Below, in pieces: positions 1 to 8,600 of a stretch of DNA of 64,000 bases (positions within the stretch are counted from its first letter, which is position 1; every line of letters starts with the position of its first letter). Where the stretch lies: positions 360,909 through 424,908 of the forward strand of contig NZ_MOAK01000081.1 of the NCBI RefSeq assembly GCF_003732485.1, written 5' to 3'. The position numbers and the translations under genes were made by a program. This DNA is from Pseudomonas protegens (lineage in GTDB: Bacteria > Pseudomonadota > Gammaproteobacteria > Pseudomonadales > Pseudomonadaceae). The notes beneath the pieces were generated by a model that saw only the letters and a list, made by a program, of their open reading frames with translations, ran no database searches and was not told the origin of the DNA.

Positions 1-731
1 ACAAAGGCCGCACCGGGGCTGAGCAGAAAGACGATGGCCGCGCTGACTTCCGATTCCGTACCGATGCGTTTGAGCGGCACGTGCTCGCGCAGGGTGGGAA
101 TGATTGCCTTGAATGCGCCTTCGTAGGTGTCCATGCCACTGGAGGCGATCCAGCCCGGGGCCACGGCGTTGACCCGGACCCCGGCGTGGCCCCATTCGTA
201 GGCGGCGGTCTTGGTGAAGTTGTCCATCCCCGAGCGCGCCGCGCCGGAGTGGCCCATGCCGGGCATGCCGCCCCACATGTCGGCGAGCATGTTGACGATG
301 CTGCCACCATGGCGGCTCATGGACTGGTTGAACACTTCCCGGGCCATCAGGAAGCCGCCCACCAGATTGGTGCGCAGCACGGTTTCGAAACCTTTCTGGT
401 TGATCGAAGCCAGGGGCGCCGGATATTGGCCACCGGCATTGTTCACCAGGCCATGGATCGGACCAAAGCGCTCGATCAACTGCGCCACCAGGGTCTTGAC
501 CGCTTCCTCGTCGCGAATGTCGCAGGCTTGCCAGTGGGCCAGGCCGCCGTCCTCGGCAATTTCGCCTGCGACCTTCTGCAGTTTCTCCGCCTTGCGCCCC
601 ACCAGCAGCACCTGGGCGCCCAGGGCCGCCAGCTCATGGGCCGTGCAACGGCCGATGCCGCTGCCGCCGCCGGTGACGATGATGGTCTGGCCGGCAAACA
701 GTTGTGCCTTGAAAATCGAGTCGTACACCAC
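1..731 (-). CDS. SDR-family oxidoreductase, AtuB-like (3' end cut by window edge)
   Basis: This is a Rossmann-fold short-chain dehydrogenase/reductase, probably acting on an acyl-CoA or alcohol intermediate of acyclic terpene breakdown. The product starts VVYDSIFK and carries the NAD(P)-binding TGGGSGIG motif near residue 20 and the NNAGG motif near residue 95. GTG at 731 was chosen as start: GGAG lies 5 bases upstream and it follows the atuA stop by 10 bases. Where most SDRs have YxxxK, this protein reads HSGAAR, as in peroxisomal trans-2-enoyl-CoA reductase-like SDRs, so the usual catalytic Tyr/Lys pair is altered. Position behind atuA matches atuB of the P. aeruginosa atu cluster (known order atuA-atuB). 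The C-terminus lies outside the window. The SDR fold is certain; the substrate is inferred from context. Confidence 0.85.
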   Translation of the reverse strand, partial: MVYDSIFKAQLFAGQTIIVTGGGSGIGRCTAHELAALGAQVLLVGRKAEKLQKVAGEIAEDGGLAHWQACDIRDEEAVKTLVAQLIERFGPIHGLVNNAGGQYPAPLASINQKGFETVLRTNLVGGFLMAREVFNQSMSRHGGSIVNMLADMWGGMPGMGHSGAARSGMDNFTKTAAYEWGHAGVRVNAVAPGWIASSGMDTYEGAFKAIIPTLREHVPLKRIGTESEVSAAIVFLLSPGAAF

Positions 732-741
732 GGCAGCTCCT

Positions 742-2532
742 TTAGTTGACGGCGTCGGCGATGCGCTGGGGCACCGGGATCTGGATTTCCAGCAACTGCT
801 GGGCGAAGGCCTTGCCTTGCGGGTCGATGCGCAGGCTGGCGACACCGCCGCCGCCCAGGGCGTTTTCCAGCAGGAAGTTGAGGCCATGAATGCCCGGCAG
901 GTACCAGCGCTGTACACGGCCGAGGACCGGGTCCAGCACATGCCCCATCCAGTCCACCAGCACTTCGGGGGTCAGGGCTTCGGCGATCCACGGCAGGTAG
1001 TCGGGATGACGCGCCAGCACGCCGATGTTGCTGTGGTTGCCCTTGTCGCCCGAGCGCGCCACCGCCAGCTTGACCAGGGGCACGCTGGCATCGGGACGGC
1101 CTTGGGGCTTGGGCAGTGAATGCGGGGCGGGCAGGGCGCTGGCGTCCAGGCGGTCGACTTCGGGCAGGGCGCAGGGATGACGCTGGCCGGCGAGGTCGAT
1201 TTCCAGGTGGCAGGCGTCCTTGTCCAGCAGGAAAGAAAACAGCCGGATCACCGGATACACCGTGGGTCGTCCGCCGACGATGCCGGTCAACCCAGGAGCC
1301 ATGCCGGTGGCCGCCTGGGCAATCTCCCGGGAGAACAGCACCAGCGCCGCCTTGTGCGGATGGCGCACCGCCAGCTTGATCACCACTTCGCGGCTGTCCT
1401 GGCGCCGGCCATGGGGGCCGTAGGTGGCCTCGCTGCCCAACAGTTCGATGTTGACTTCGCTGTAGTCCGGCCAACCACGCTGGCTGAACATTTCGCGGGT
1501 CTTGTCGATGATCGCCTGGCTGACCCGGCGCGCCTTGGCCACCGCATCGATCCCGGCCATCAGGCAACTGGCGGTGCAACGGAAACCATCCGGGTAGGTG
1601 GCACTGACCTTGTATTGATGGCTTGGGGGCAGGCCCTTGGCGCCCTGGACCCGGACTTCATTCGGTGCCGACTGCTGCACCTGCACCTGGGAGAAATCGC
1701 ACACCACATCGGGAAGCAGATAAGCCCGTGGATTACCGATTTCATACAGCAACTGCTCACCGACTGTCAGCGGACTGATGAGCCCACCGGTCCCCGGGGC
1801 CTTGCTGACCACGAACCCGCCGTCGGCGTCGACCTCGACGATGGGGAAGCCGATGTGCTCGTAGTCCGGCACGTCGCGCCAATCGGTGAAGTTGCCGCCG
1901 CTGCACTGGGCGCCACATTCGATGATGTGCCCGGCCAGCGCCGCCTGGGCCAGGCGGTCGTAGTCCCGCCAGGACCAGGCGAACTCGTGAACCAGGGCGC
2001 CACTGACCACCGCGCTGTCGACCCCGCGACCGGTGATCACGATATCCGCTCCCAGGCGCAGGGCCTCGACGATGCCCGGGGCACCCAGGTAGGCATTGGT
2101 GGAGACGCACATCGCTGGCAAGGGGGCGTCACTGAACATTTCCTTGATCCCGGCGCCGGCCAGTTGCTTGAACTGCGGTTGCAGGTCGTCCCCCAGCAGC
2201 ACGGCGATCTTCAGCGCCACCCCGGCCTGCTCGCAGGCGGTACGCAAGGCACTGGCGCAGGCGTGGGGATTGACCCCGCCGGCATTGCTGATCACGCGGA
2301 TCTGCTGTTGATGGATCGAGGCCAGCAGCGGCTTGAGCACCTCGACAAAATCCGTGGCGTAACCCGAGTCCGGGTCTTTCATGCGGGCCCCGGCCATGAT
2401 CGACAGGGTGATCTCCGCCAGGTAATCGAACACCAGGTAATCCAGGCGTCCACCTTCCACCAGTTGCGCGGCGGCGCTGCTGGTGTCGCCCCAGAAGGCG
2501 CTGGCGCAGCCGATTCGTACGGTCTTGGTCAT
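742..2532 (-). CDS. atuA: AtuA, acyclic terpene utilisation protein
   Basis: The 596-residue product has the composition of the AtuA family (formerly DUF1446): an N-terminal core beginning MTKTVRIGCASAFWGDT with SNAGGVNP, ITGRGVDS and GTGGLIS segments, and a C-terminal AtuA-associated domain (KLAVARSGDKGNHSNIG) that is a separate protein in some bacteria. In P. aeruginosa and P. citronellolis atuA is the first gene of the citronellol/geraniol degradation operon; the exact biochemical role of AtuA is not settled. Here it is also first, followed 10 bases later by an SDR gene and divided from divergent atuR by two palindromic operators. ATG at 2532 is the natural start. Strong family assignment. 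Confidence 0.9.
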   Translation of the reverse strand: MTKTVRIGCASAFWGDTSSAAAQLVEGGRLDYLVFDYLAEITLSIMAGARMKDPDSGYATDFVEVLKPLLASIHQQQIRVISNAGGVNPHACASALRTACEQAGVALKIAVLLGDDLQPQFKQLAGAGIKEMFSDAPLPAMCVSTNAYLGAPGIVEALRLGADIVITGRGVDSAVVSGALVHEFAWSWRDYDRLAQAALAGHIIECGAQCSGGNFTDWRDVPDYEHIGFPIVEVDADGGFVVSKAPGTGGLISPLTVGEQLLYEIGNPRAYLLPDVVCDFSQVQVQQSAPNEVRVQGAKGLPPSHQYKVSATYPDGFRCTASCLMAGIDAVAKARRVSQAIIDKTREMFSQRGWPDYSEVNIELLGSEATYGPHGRRQDSREVVIKLAVRHPHKAALVLFSREIAQAATGMAPGLTGIVGGRPTVYPVIRLFSFLLDKDACHLEIDLAGQRHPCALPEVDRLDASALPAPHSLPKPQGRPDASVPLVKLAVARSGDKGNHSNIGVLARHPDYLPWIAEALTPEVLVDWMGHVLDPVLGRVQRWYLPGIHGLNFLLENALGGGGVASLRIDPQGKAFAQQLLEIQIPVPQRIADAVN

Positions 2533-2568
2533 GGCAGGGCTCTCGAGAAAAGAACTGCGAGGAGGCTA

Positions 2569-2584
2569 CCAAGCAAGCGCTTGG
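2569..2584. promoter_or_regulatory. Putative AtuR operator, site 1
   Basis: The sequence CCAAGCAAGCGCTTGG lies in the atuA-atuR intergenic region, with the perfect core palindrome CAAGCGCTTG at 2574-2583. It is 37 bases upstream of the atuA start. AtuR of P. aeruginosa is known to bind two 13-bp inverted repeats in the atuA promoter region, which this layout reproduces. Confidence 0.75.
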
Positions 2585-2613
2585 TTTGTAAATGGGCGAG
2601 TGAATTCTTCCAC

Positions 2614-2629
2614 CCAAGCGCTTGCTTGG
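2614..2629. promoter_or_regulatory. Putative AtuR operator, site 2
   Basis: CCAAGCGCTTGCTTGG is the exact reverse complement of site 1, centred 45 bp away (about four helical turns). It shares the perfect core CAAGCGCTTG (2615-2624). Its position between the divergent atuA and atuR genes suggests joint repression of atuA and autoregulation of atuR. Confidence 0.75.
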
Positions 2630-2710
2630 TAGCAGTGAGGGGCTTAAATTGCGCGCGTTACAGCCGGTTTCCGGCTGAGCTTTTGACGAAGTGACGGTAG
2701 GAGAACACCG

Positions 2711-3334
2711 GTGGACGAGCAAAAAGCCTTGCAGGTAGTGCGCGAGCTGATCGCCAGCGGACAAGTGACCGATCCCGAGAGCGCCCGGGGCAAGCTGTTG
2801 CAGACCGCCGCGCACCTGTTTCGCAACAAGGGCTACGAACGCACCACGGTGCGGGATCTGGCCGGTGCGGTGGGTATTCAATCCGGCAGCATCTTCCACC
2901 ACTTCAAGAGCAAGGACGACATCCTGCGCGCCGTGATGCAGGAAACCATCCACTACAACACCGCCTTGATGCGCGCCGAACTGGCCGAGGCCGGCAGCGT
3001 GCGCGAGCGAGTGCTGGCGCTGATCCGCTGCGAACTGCAATCGATCATGGGCGGCAGCGGCGAAGCCATGGCAGTGCTGGTCTATGAGTGGCGCTCGCTG
3101 TCCCCGGAAGGCCAGGCCGCGGTCCTGGCATTGCGGGACATCTACGAACAGATCTGGCTGCAGGTGCTGGGCGAGGCCAAGGACGCCGGATTCATCAAGG
3201 GCGATGTGTTCATCACCCGACGCTTCCTCACCGGCGCCCTGTCCTGGACCACCACCTGGTTCCGCGCCCAGGGCAGCATGACCCTTGAGCAATTGGCCCA
3301 GGAAGCCTTGCTGCTGGTACTCAAGGATCATTGA
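2711..3334 (+). CDS. atuR: AtuR, TetR-family repressor of terpene catabolism
   Basis: This 207-residue TetR/AcrR regulator has its helix-turn-helix at about residues 35-75: LLQTAAHLFRNKGYERTTVRDLA, then SIFHHFKSKDDIL, a typical TetR recognition helix. The C-terminal part is all-helical ligand-binding domain. The start is GTG at 2711, preceded by GGAGAACACC. It is divergent from atuA with two mirror-image operators in the 178-base gap, the arrangement known for AtuR, which releases DNA when acyclic terpene intermediates accumulate. The DNA-binding family is certain; the ligand is inferred from synteny. Confidence 0.87.
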   Translation: MDEQKALQVVRELIASGQVTDPESARGKLLQTAAHLFRNKGYERTTVRDLAGAVGIQSGSIFHHFKSKDDILRAVMQETIHYNTALMRAELAEAGSVRERVLALIRCELQSIMGGSGEAMAVLVYEWRSLSPEGQAAVLALRDIYEQIWLQVLGEAKDAGFIKGDVFITRRFLTGALSWTTTWFRAQGSMTLEQLAQEALLLVLKDH

Positions 3335-3430
3335 GGCGCTGATTTATTCTCTGCCGCGAGATTGTCGAAGCGCCTGAAAACGCCTAGCTTTACGGCATCC
3401 CTTTTCACTTATCCGAGGTGTGTTGCCTTG

Positions 3431-4225
3431 ATGTCCTTGCCGCTGCGGTCAGCCTTGCGAATGCTCTTGCTGGCGCTGGCAACACTTTGGGTCTGTCCGG
3501 CCTCCTCGGCGCAGCTGGTGCGGGTCGCGGCGGCGCATTTCCCGCCCTATACCGTCCGTCCTGAAACCGGTGCCGATACCGGTTTGCTGCCGCAGTTGGT
3601 GGAAGTCCTCAACCAGTCCCAGGACGAATACCAGTTCGTCCTGGTACCCACGTCGATTCCCCGGCGCTTCCGAGACTTCGAGCAAGGTCGGGTGGACCTG
3701 GCGATCTTCGAGAATCCGGCTTGGGGCTGGCAGAACATTGCCCATACCAGTGTCGATATGGGCCTGGAAGATGCGGAAATTTTCGTTGCTCAGCGTGAGC
3801 CCGGCCGGGACCAGGAGTATTTCGTTGACCTCAAGGGCAAACGCCTGGCGCTGTTCAGCGGTTATCACTACGCCTTCGCCCAGTTCAATGCCGACCCCAA
3901 GTACCTGGCCGATACCTACAACGCCACGCTCACCTATTCCCACGACAGCAACCTGCTAATGGTGCTGCGGGACAGGGCGGACATCGCCCTGGTGACCCGT
4001 TCCTACCTCAGCGACTTCCTTGCCCGCAATACCCAGAGCAACGGTCAGTTGCTGGTGTCCCAGCGCATCGATCAGGTCTACCACCATTACACCCTGATCC
4101 GGCCCAAGGCGCCCATCAGCGCCGAAGACTTTGCCGGGCTCCTGCAAAAACTCCGGGACAACGGCCAGATGCGCAGAATCTTCGATCCCTACCGCATCGT
4201 CGTGATGCCCGTACCCCACGCCTGA
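3431..4225 (+). CDS. Periplasmic solute-binding protein, SBP family 3-like
   Basis: The 264-residue product has a clear signal peptide (hydrophobic run MLLLALATLWV, then CPASSA before QLVRV). The mature part resembles amino-acid-type extracellular solute-binding proteins (AAHFPPYTV, DTGLLPQLVEVL, VDLAIFENPAWGW, DLKGKRLALFSGYHY). ATG at 3431 is preferred over upstream in-frame alternatives because it sits directly before the charged n-region of the signal peptide. There is no transporter permease or sensor nearby, so it may be an orphan binding protein. The gene stands alone between atuR and a small unknown. The ligand cannot be told from sequence. Confidence 0.7.
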   Translation: MSLPLRSALRMLLLALATLWVCPASSAQLVRVAAAHFPPYTVRPETGADTGLLPQLVEVLNQSQDEYQFVLVPTSIPRRFRDFEQGRVDLAIFENPAWGWQNIAHTSVDMGLEDAEIFVAQREPGRDQEYFVDLKGKRLALFSGYHYAFAQFNADPKYLADTYNATLTYSHDSNLLMVLRDRADIALVTRSYLSDFLARNTQSNGQLLVSQRIDQVYHHYTLIRPKAPISAEDFAGLLQKLRDNGQMRRIFDPYRIVVMPVPHA

Positions 4226-4321
4226 GGGCCCGGGTTTGCCCGGTTCTGCGGGGCACGCGCCTAAATTTCTCCTGCCGGCCCACGTCACTTGGTTGAATGC
4301 CCATTGACGGTGAGCCTTGCC

Positions 4322-4681
4322 ATGTCCCTTGTGAATCCGCTGAGTGTCGAGGCTGTGTCCGCAGGCAGGGTGCCGGTGATCGACGAGGTTGCCGGCCGGC
4401 AGCGGCTGTTCGAATGGATGTGTACCCGGGGGCAGGTGCCCGCGCCCATCGATGCCCAGTCCGTAGAGGAGGCCCGGCAGGACCGGCTGGCATTCTGGTT
4501 GTCGGCGCAGGTGCATGCGCTGTACCTGGACCCGCCGGGCACGCAAGCGCCCCCGGCATTCGCCCACGCCCCCTCCTGTGCCGGGCATAACCGTTGTCGG
4601 TACTGCCAGCAGGAGTTCGATCTGTTGCACAAACGTGCGGCGTTGCTGGTGCTTGGCCAGAGCGGCCTGCTTGAGGTGTGA
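4322..4681 (+). CDS. Small cysteine-rich protein of unknown function
   Basis: This 119-residue protein begins MSLVNPLSVEAV and is not one I recognise. The first half is a helical, Glu/Arg-rich stretch; the second holds a compact Cys/His cluster, CAGHNRCRYCQQEF at about residues 87-100, which could bind a metal. No signal peptide or membrane segment is visible. It is convergent with pvdS, ending 40 bases from the pvdS stop, with an imperfect CTTGAG...CTCAAG repeat between them. In-frame GTG (4310) and TTG (4289) starts exist but have no better ribosome-binding site. Sustained Pseudomonas-like codon use supports a real gene. Confidence 0.55.
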   Translation: MSLVNPLSVEAVSAGRVPVIDEVAGRQRLFEWMCTRGQVPAPIDAQSVEEARQDRLAFWLSAQVHALYLDPPGTQAPPAFAHAPSCAGHNRCRYCQQEFDLLHKRAALLVLGQSGLLEV

Positions 4682-4721
4682 ACACGGCTCAAGCCAGGTG
4701 ATGCAGGGTGCCGGTCGCAGG

Positions 4722-5270
4722 TCAGCGGCGGGCGAAGGTATCGGGTCGGTTGCCCGAGACTTTGCGGCAATGCACCAGGGCATCGCGAATCATGAAGTTC
4801 ACCAGGGTCGGCGAGACCCCCAGCTCCTTGGCGATGTCCTTTTGCGGGACGCCGTGCAGGCGATACATCTCGAAGGCGTAGCGCGTGCGGCTGGGCAGCT
4901 CGGTCAGCGCTTCGGCGATGTTTTCCAGGGTGGAAAAATTCATGTGGGAGGTTTCAGGTGAAGCGCCATGAATGACCACATTCAAGCCTTCCTCTTCAGT
5001 GCCTGAATACTTCTGCTCCAAGGCCTGCTTGCGGTAGTGATCGATGGCCAGGTTGCGCACGATCTGGAACAGGTAACTGAGCTGGGCCTTGAACGAGGAG
5101 GTGATTTGCGGCGCCGACTGCAGGCGGAAAAAGGCATCCTGGACCACATCTTCAGCCCGGGATCGGCAGCCGGTAATACGGGCTGCGATCTTCACCAGGA
5201 TCAGACGGTTGTCGACAAAAGCCTGGAGTAACGGTGAATCGCACCTGCTTGTGGATACTTGTTCCGTCAT
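4722..5270 (-). CDS. pvdS: PvdS, iron-starvation ECF sigma factor
   Basis: This 182-residue ECF sigma factor has sigma-70 region 2 (SRAEDVVQDAFFRLQSAP, LSYLFQIVRNLAIDHYRKQ) and region 4 (ELPSRTRYAFEMYRLHGVPQKDIAKELGVSPTLVNFMIRDAL). PvdS directs RNA polymerase to the pyoverdine biosynthesis genes and is itself repressed by Fur-Fe(II). The assignment rests on region sequence, length close to P. aeruginosa PvdS, position next to pvdL, and a Fur box over its promoter. ATG at 5270 (MTEQVSTSRC) was chosen; an in-frame upstream extension would run into the promoter. Iron-starvation boxes for this sigma factor are visible before pvdL and pvdH. Confidence 0.95.
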   Translation of the reverse strand: MTEQVSTSRCDSPLLQAFVDNRLILVKIAARITGCRSRAEDVVQDAFFRLQSAPQITSSFKAQLSYLFQIVRNLAIDHYRKQALEQKYSGTEEEGLNVVIHGASPETSHMNFSTLENIAEALTELPSRTRYAFEMYRLHGVPQKDIAKELGVSPTLVNFMIRDALVHCRKVSGNRPDTFARR

Positions 5271-5341
5271 GGAAATCACCTTGCTGCAAAGAGGTAAGTG
5301 GGACGTCAGAAAAATCTGACCTGTCCTACACATCGAGCGAC

Positions 5342-5374
5342 AAATTAGGCTGAATGATAATGATTGTCAATTGA
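5342..5374 (-). promoter_or_regulatory. pvdS promoter overlapped by a Fur box
   Basis: On the minus strand, TTGACA (5370-5365) and TAATTT (5347-5342) are spaced by 17 bases and form a good sigma-70 promoter for pvdS. A Fur-box-like sequence, GATAATGATTGTCAATTGA on the plus strand at 5356-5374, covers the -35 and spacer. Fur-Fe(II) bound here would block polymerase, in agreement with known Fur control of pvdS. The rest of the 374-base pvdS-pvdL gap holds the pvdL iron-starvation box and no further gene. Confidence 0.85.
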
Positions 5375-5464
5375 GAAAAAGAACTAATGCTCTCTGTCGG
5401 TGCAGATTGAGAACGGCTGCTCGTTCATGAGCTGGATCAGGGCCTTGAAGGGCAGCATGCGGAC

Positions 5465-5488
5465 TAATTATTTCAAGACGTCATCCGT
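5465..5488 (+). promoter_or_regulatory. Iron-starvation box (PvdS promoter) for pvdL
   Basis: TAATT at 5465-5469, then 16 bases, then CGT at 5486-5488. PvdS promoters have the form TAAAT-N16/17-CGT; this is a one-base variant with exact spacing, 156 bases upstream of the pvdL ATG. The box sits 90 bases from the Fur box of divergent pvdS. Confidence 0.75.
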
Positions 5489-5644
5489 TCTCATTGGAGA
5501 AAGATTCCGGGCAGCAGGTCCGGCTACGGCGCCCTCCGGATGCCCATGACTTTCTTATAACTATTTGATTTATAGCTAGTTATTAAGGTTATGGGAGAGC
5601 AGGGCCCGCTCTCCATTGCAAGCACAATCCTGGCAGGAAACCCC

Positions 5645-8600
5645 ATGACGGACGCGTTCGAACTCCCCAGCACCCTGGCCCAAGCCCTTCAACGCCGGGC
5701 AGTCCTGGCACCTGATCAAGTGGCGTTGCGCTTTCTCGCCGAAGAGCAGGATCAGAGCGTGGTCCTCAGTTACCGGGACCTGGACCTTCGTGCGCGCACC
5801 ATTGCTGCGGCTCTGCAAGCCAACGCCGAATTCGGCGATCGCGCGGTATTGCTGTTTCCCAGCGGCCCGGACTACGTCGCGGCGTTCTTCGGTTGCCTGT
5901 ACGCCGGGGTGATAGCGGTGCCGGCCTATCCGCCGGAATCGACCCGGCGTCATCACCAGGAGCGCCTGATCTCGATCCTCGCCGACGCCGAACCGCGTCT
6001 GCTGCTGACCAGCGCCGGGCTGCGGGAGTCGCTGGCGCAAATGGACGAGCTGCAGGCCGCGGGCGCGCCACAACTGCTGTGCGTGGACACCCTGGACGCC
6101 GGGCTGGCCGAAGACTGGCAGGCGGTTGAGCTTAAGGACGACGACATCGCCTTCCTGCAATACACCTCCGGTTCCACCGCGCTGCCCAAGGGCGTGCAGG
6201 TCAGCCATGGCAACCTGGTGGCCAACGAACTGCTGATCCGTCGCGGTTTCGGTATCGATCTCAATCCGCACGACGTGATCGTCAGTTGGCTGCCGCTGTA
6301 CCACGACATGGGCCTGATTGGCGGCCTGCTGCAACCGATTTTCAGCGGCGTGCCCTGTGTGCTGATGTCGCCGGCCTACTTCCTGGCGCGGCCCGTACGC
6401 TGGCTGGAAGCGATTAGCGAATACGGCGGCACCATCAGCGGCGGGCCGGATTTCGCCTACCGCCTGTGCAGCGAGCGAGTCAGTGAATCGGCCCTGGAGC
6501 GTCTCGATGTCAGTGGCTGGCGCGTGGCCTATTCGGGCTCCGAGCCGATTCGCCTGGACACCCTGGAGCGTTTCGCCGAGAAGTTCAGCACCTGCGGTTT
6601 CAGCCATGACAATTTCCTTGCCTCCTACGGCCTGGCCGAAGCCACCCTGTTCGTCGCCGGTGGCGTGCGCGGCCGGGGCATCCCGGCGCTGCACCTGGAC
6701 GACCAGGCCCTGGCGCAGAACCGCGCCGAGCCGGGGCAGGGCAGCGCGATGATGAGCTGCGGCTTCAGCCAGCCGGAACATGCCGTGCTGGTAATGGATC
6801 CGCAGCAACTGGGCGAATTGCCTGACAACCGTATCGGCGAAGTCTGGGCCGCCGGACCGAGCATTGCCCACGGCTACTGGCGCAATTCTGAAGCCACCGC
6901 CAAGACCTTCGTCCAGCATGCCGGCCGTACCTGGCTGCGCACCGGCGACCTGGGTTTCCTGCGCGAAGGCGAACTGTTCATCACCGGGCGCCTGAAGGAC
7001 CTGCTGATCGTGCGCGGGCACAACCTGTATCCCCAGGACATTGAAAAAACCATCGAGCGCGAAGTGGAAGTGGTGCGCAAGGGCCGGGTGGCAGCGTTCG
7101 CGGTCAGCGACCAGGGCCAGGAAGGCATCGGCATCGCTGCGGAAATCAGCCGCAGCGTGCAGAAGATCCTGCCCCCCGAAGCGCTGATCAAGGCCATTCG
7201 CCAGGCGGTCGCCGAAGCCTGCCAGGAAGCGCCGAGCGTGGTGGTGCTGCTCAACCCCGGGGCCTTGCCGAAAACCTCCAGCGGCAAGTTGCAGCGCTCC
7301 GCCTGCCGCACCCGTCTGGCCGATGGCAGCCTGGATTACTACGCGCTGTTCCCCCAGGCCAACAGCGAACCCGCCCGCGTCGGCGAAGGTTCTGGCGATG
7401 AGCTGCAAAACCTGATCGGGCGGATCTGGCAGGAACAGCTGCAATGCGCGGCAGTGGCCGCCGACGATCACTTCTTCCTCCTGGGAGGCAACTCCATCGC
7501 GGCCACCCAGGTCATGGCCCGCCTGGGTCAGGAACTGGGCCTGGAGTTGAGCCTGCGCCTGTTGTTCGAGGCCCCGACCTTGGGCGCCTTCAGCGCCGCA
7601 GTGGCGCGCCTGCAACAGGACGGCGGCGTGGCCCAGGGCAGCATTCAGGCCCTGTCGCGCCAGCAGCCGCTGCCCCAATCCCTGGCACAGAACCGTCTGT
7701 GGATCACCTGGCAACTGGACCCGCACAGCAGCGCCTACAACATTCCCGGCGGCCTGCGCCTGCGTGGCGAACTGGACGAAGACGCCCTGCGTACCAGCTT
7801 CCAGCAGTTGCTCCAGCGCCACGAAGCCCTGCGCACGCGCTTCTTCGAGCGTGACGGCCAGGCCCTGCAGCAGGTGGACGCGGCCGGCGAATTCAATCTG
7901 CAAGTGATCGATATCAGCGATTTGCCTGTGGCCGAGCGTGAAGCCCGGGCGCAGCAGATCCGCGAGGATGAAGCCCATACCCAGTTCGACCTGGAGCAAG
8001 GCCCGCTGTACTGGGCGACCCTGGTGCGCCTGGATGACGAAGAGCACCAACTGCTGCTGACCCTGCACCACATCATCGCCGACGGCTGGTCGCTGAATGT
8101 GCTGATTGACGAGTTCTCCCGGCTCTACGCAGCAGCGGCCCAGGGGCAGAGCCTGGAGCTGGCTCCCCTGAGCTTGCAGTACGCCGACTACGGCAGCTGG
8201 CAGCGCCAATGGCTGGCCCAGGGCGAAGGCCAGCGTCAGCTGGACTACTGGAAGCGCCAGCTGGCCGACGAGGCTCCGGTACTCAGCCTGGCCACCGACC
8301 ACCCGCGCTCGGCCCAGGTCCGCCACAGCGCGGCGCGCCACAGCCAGCGCTTGAGCGCGACCCTCAGCGAGGCGATCCGCCAGACTGCCCAGGCCCAGCA
8401 AGTGACGCCGTTCATGCTGTTGCTGGCCACCTTCCAGACCCTGTTGCACCGCTACAGCGGGCAGAGCGATATCCGCATCGGTGTGCCCAACGCCAACCGT
8501 CCGCGCCTGGAAACCCAGGGCCTGCTGGGCTTTTTCATCAACACCCAGGTAATGCGCGGTCAACTGGATTCGCGCCAGACCTTTGCTGAGCTGCTGCAAC

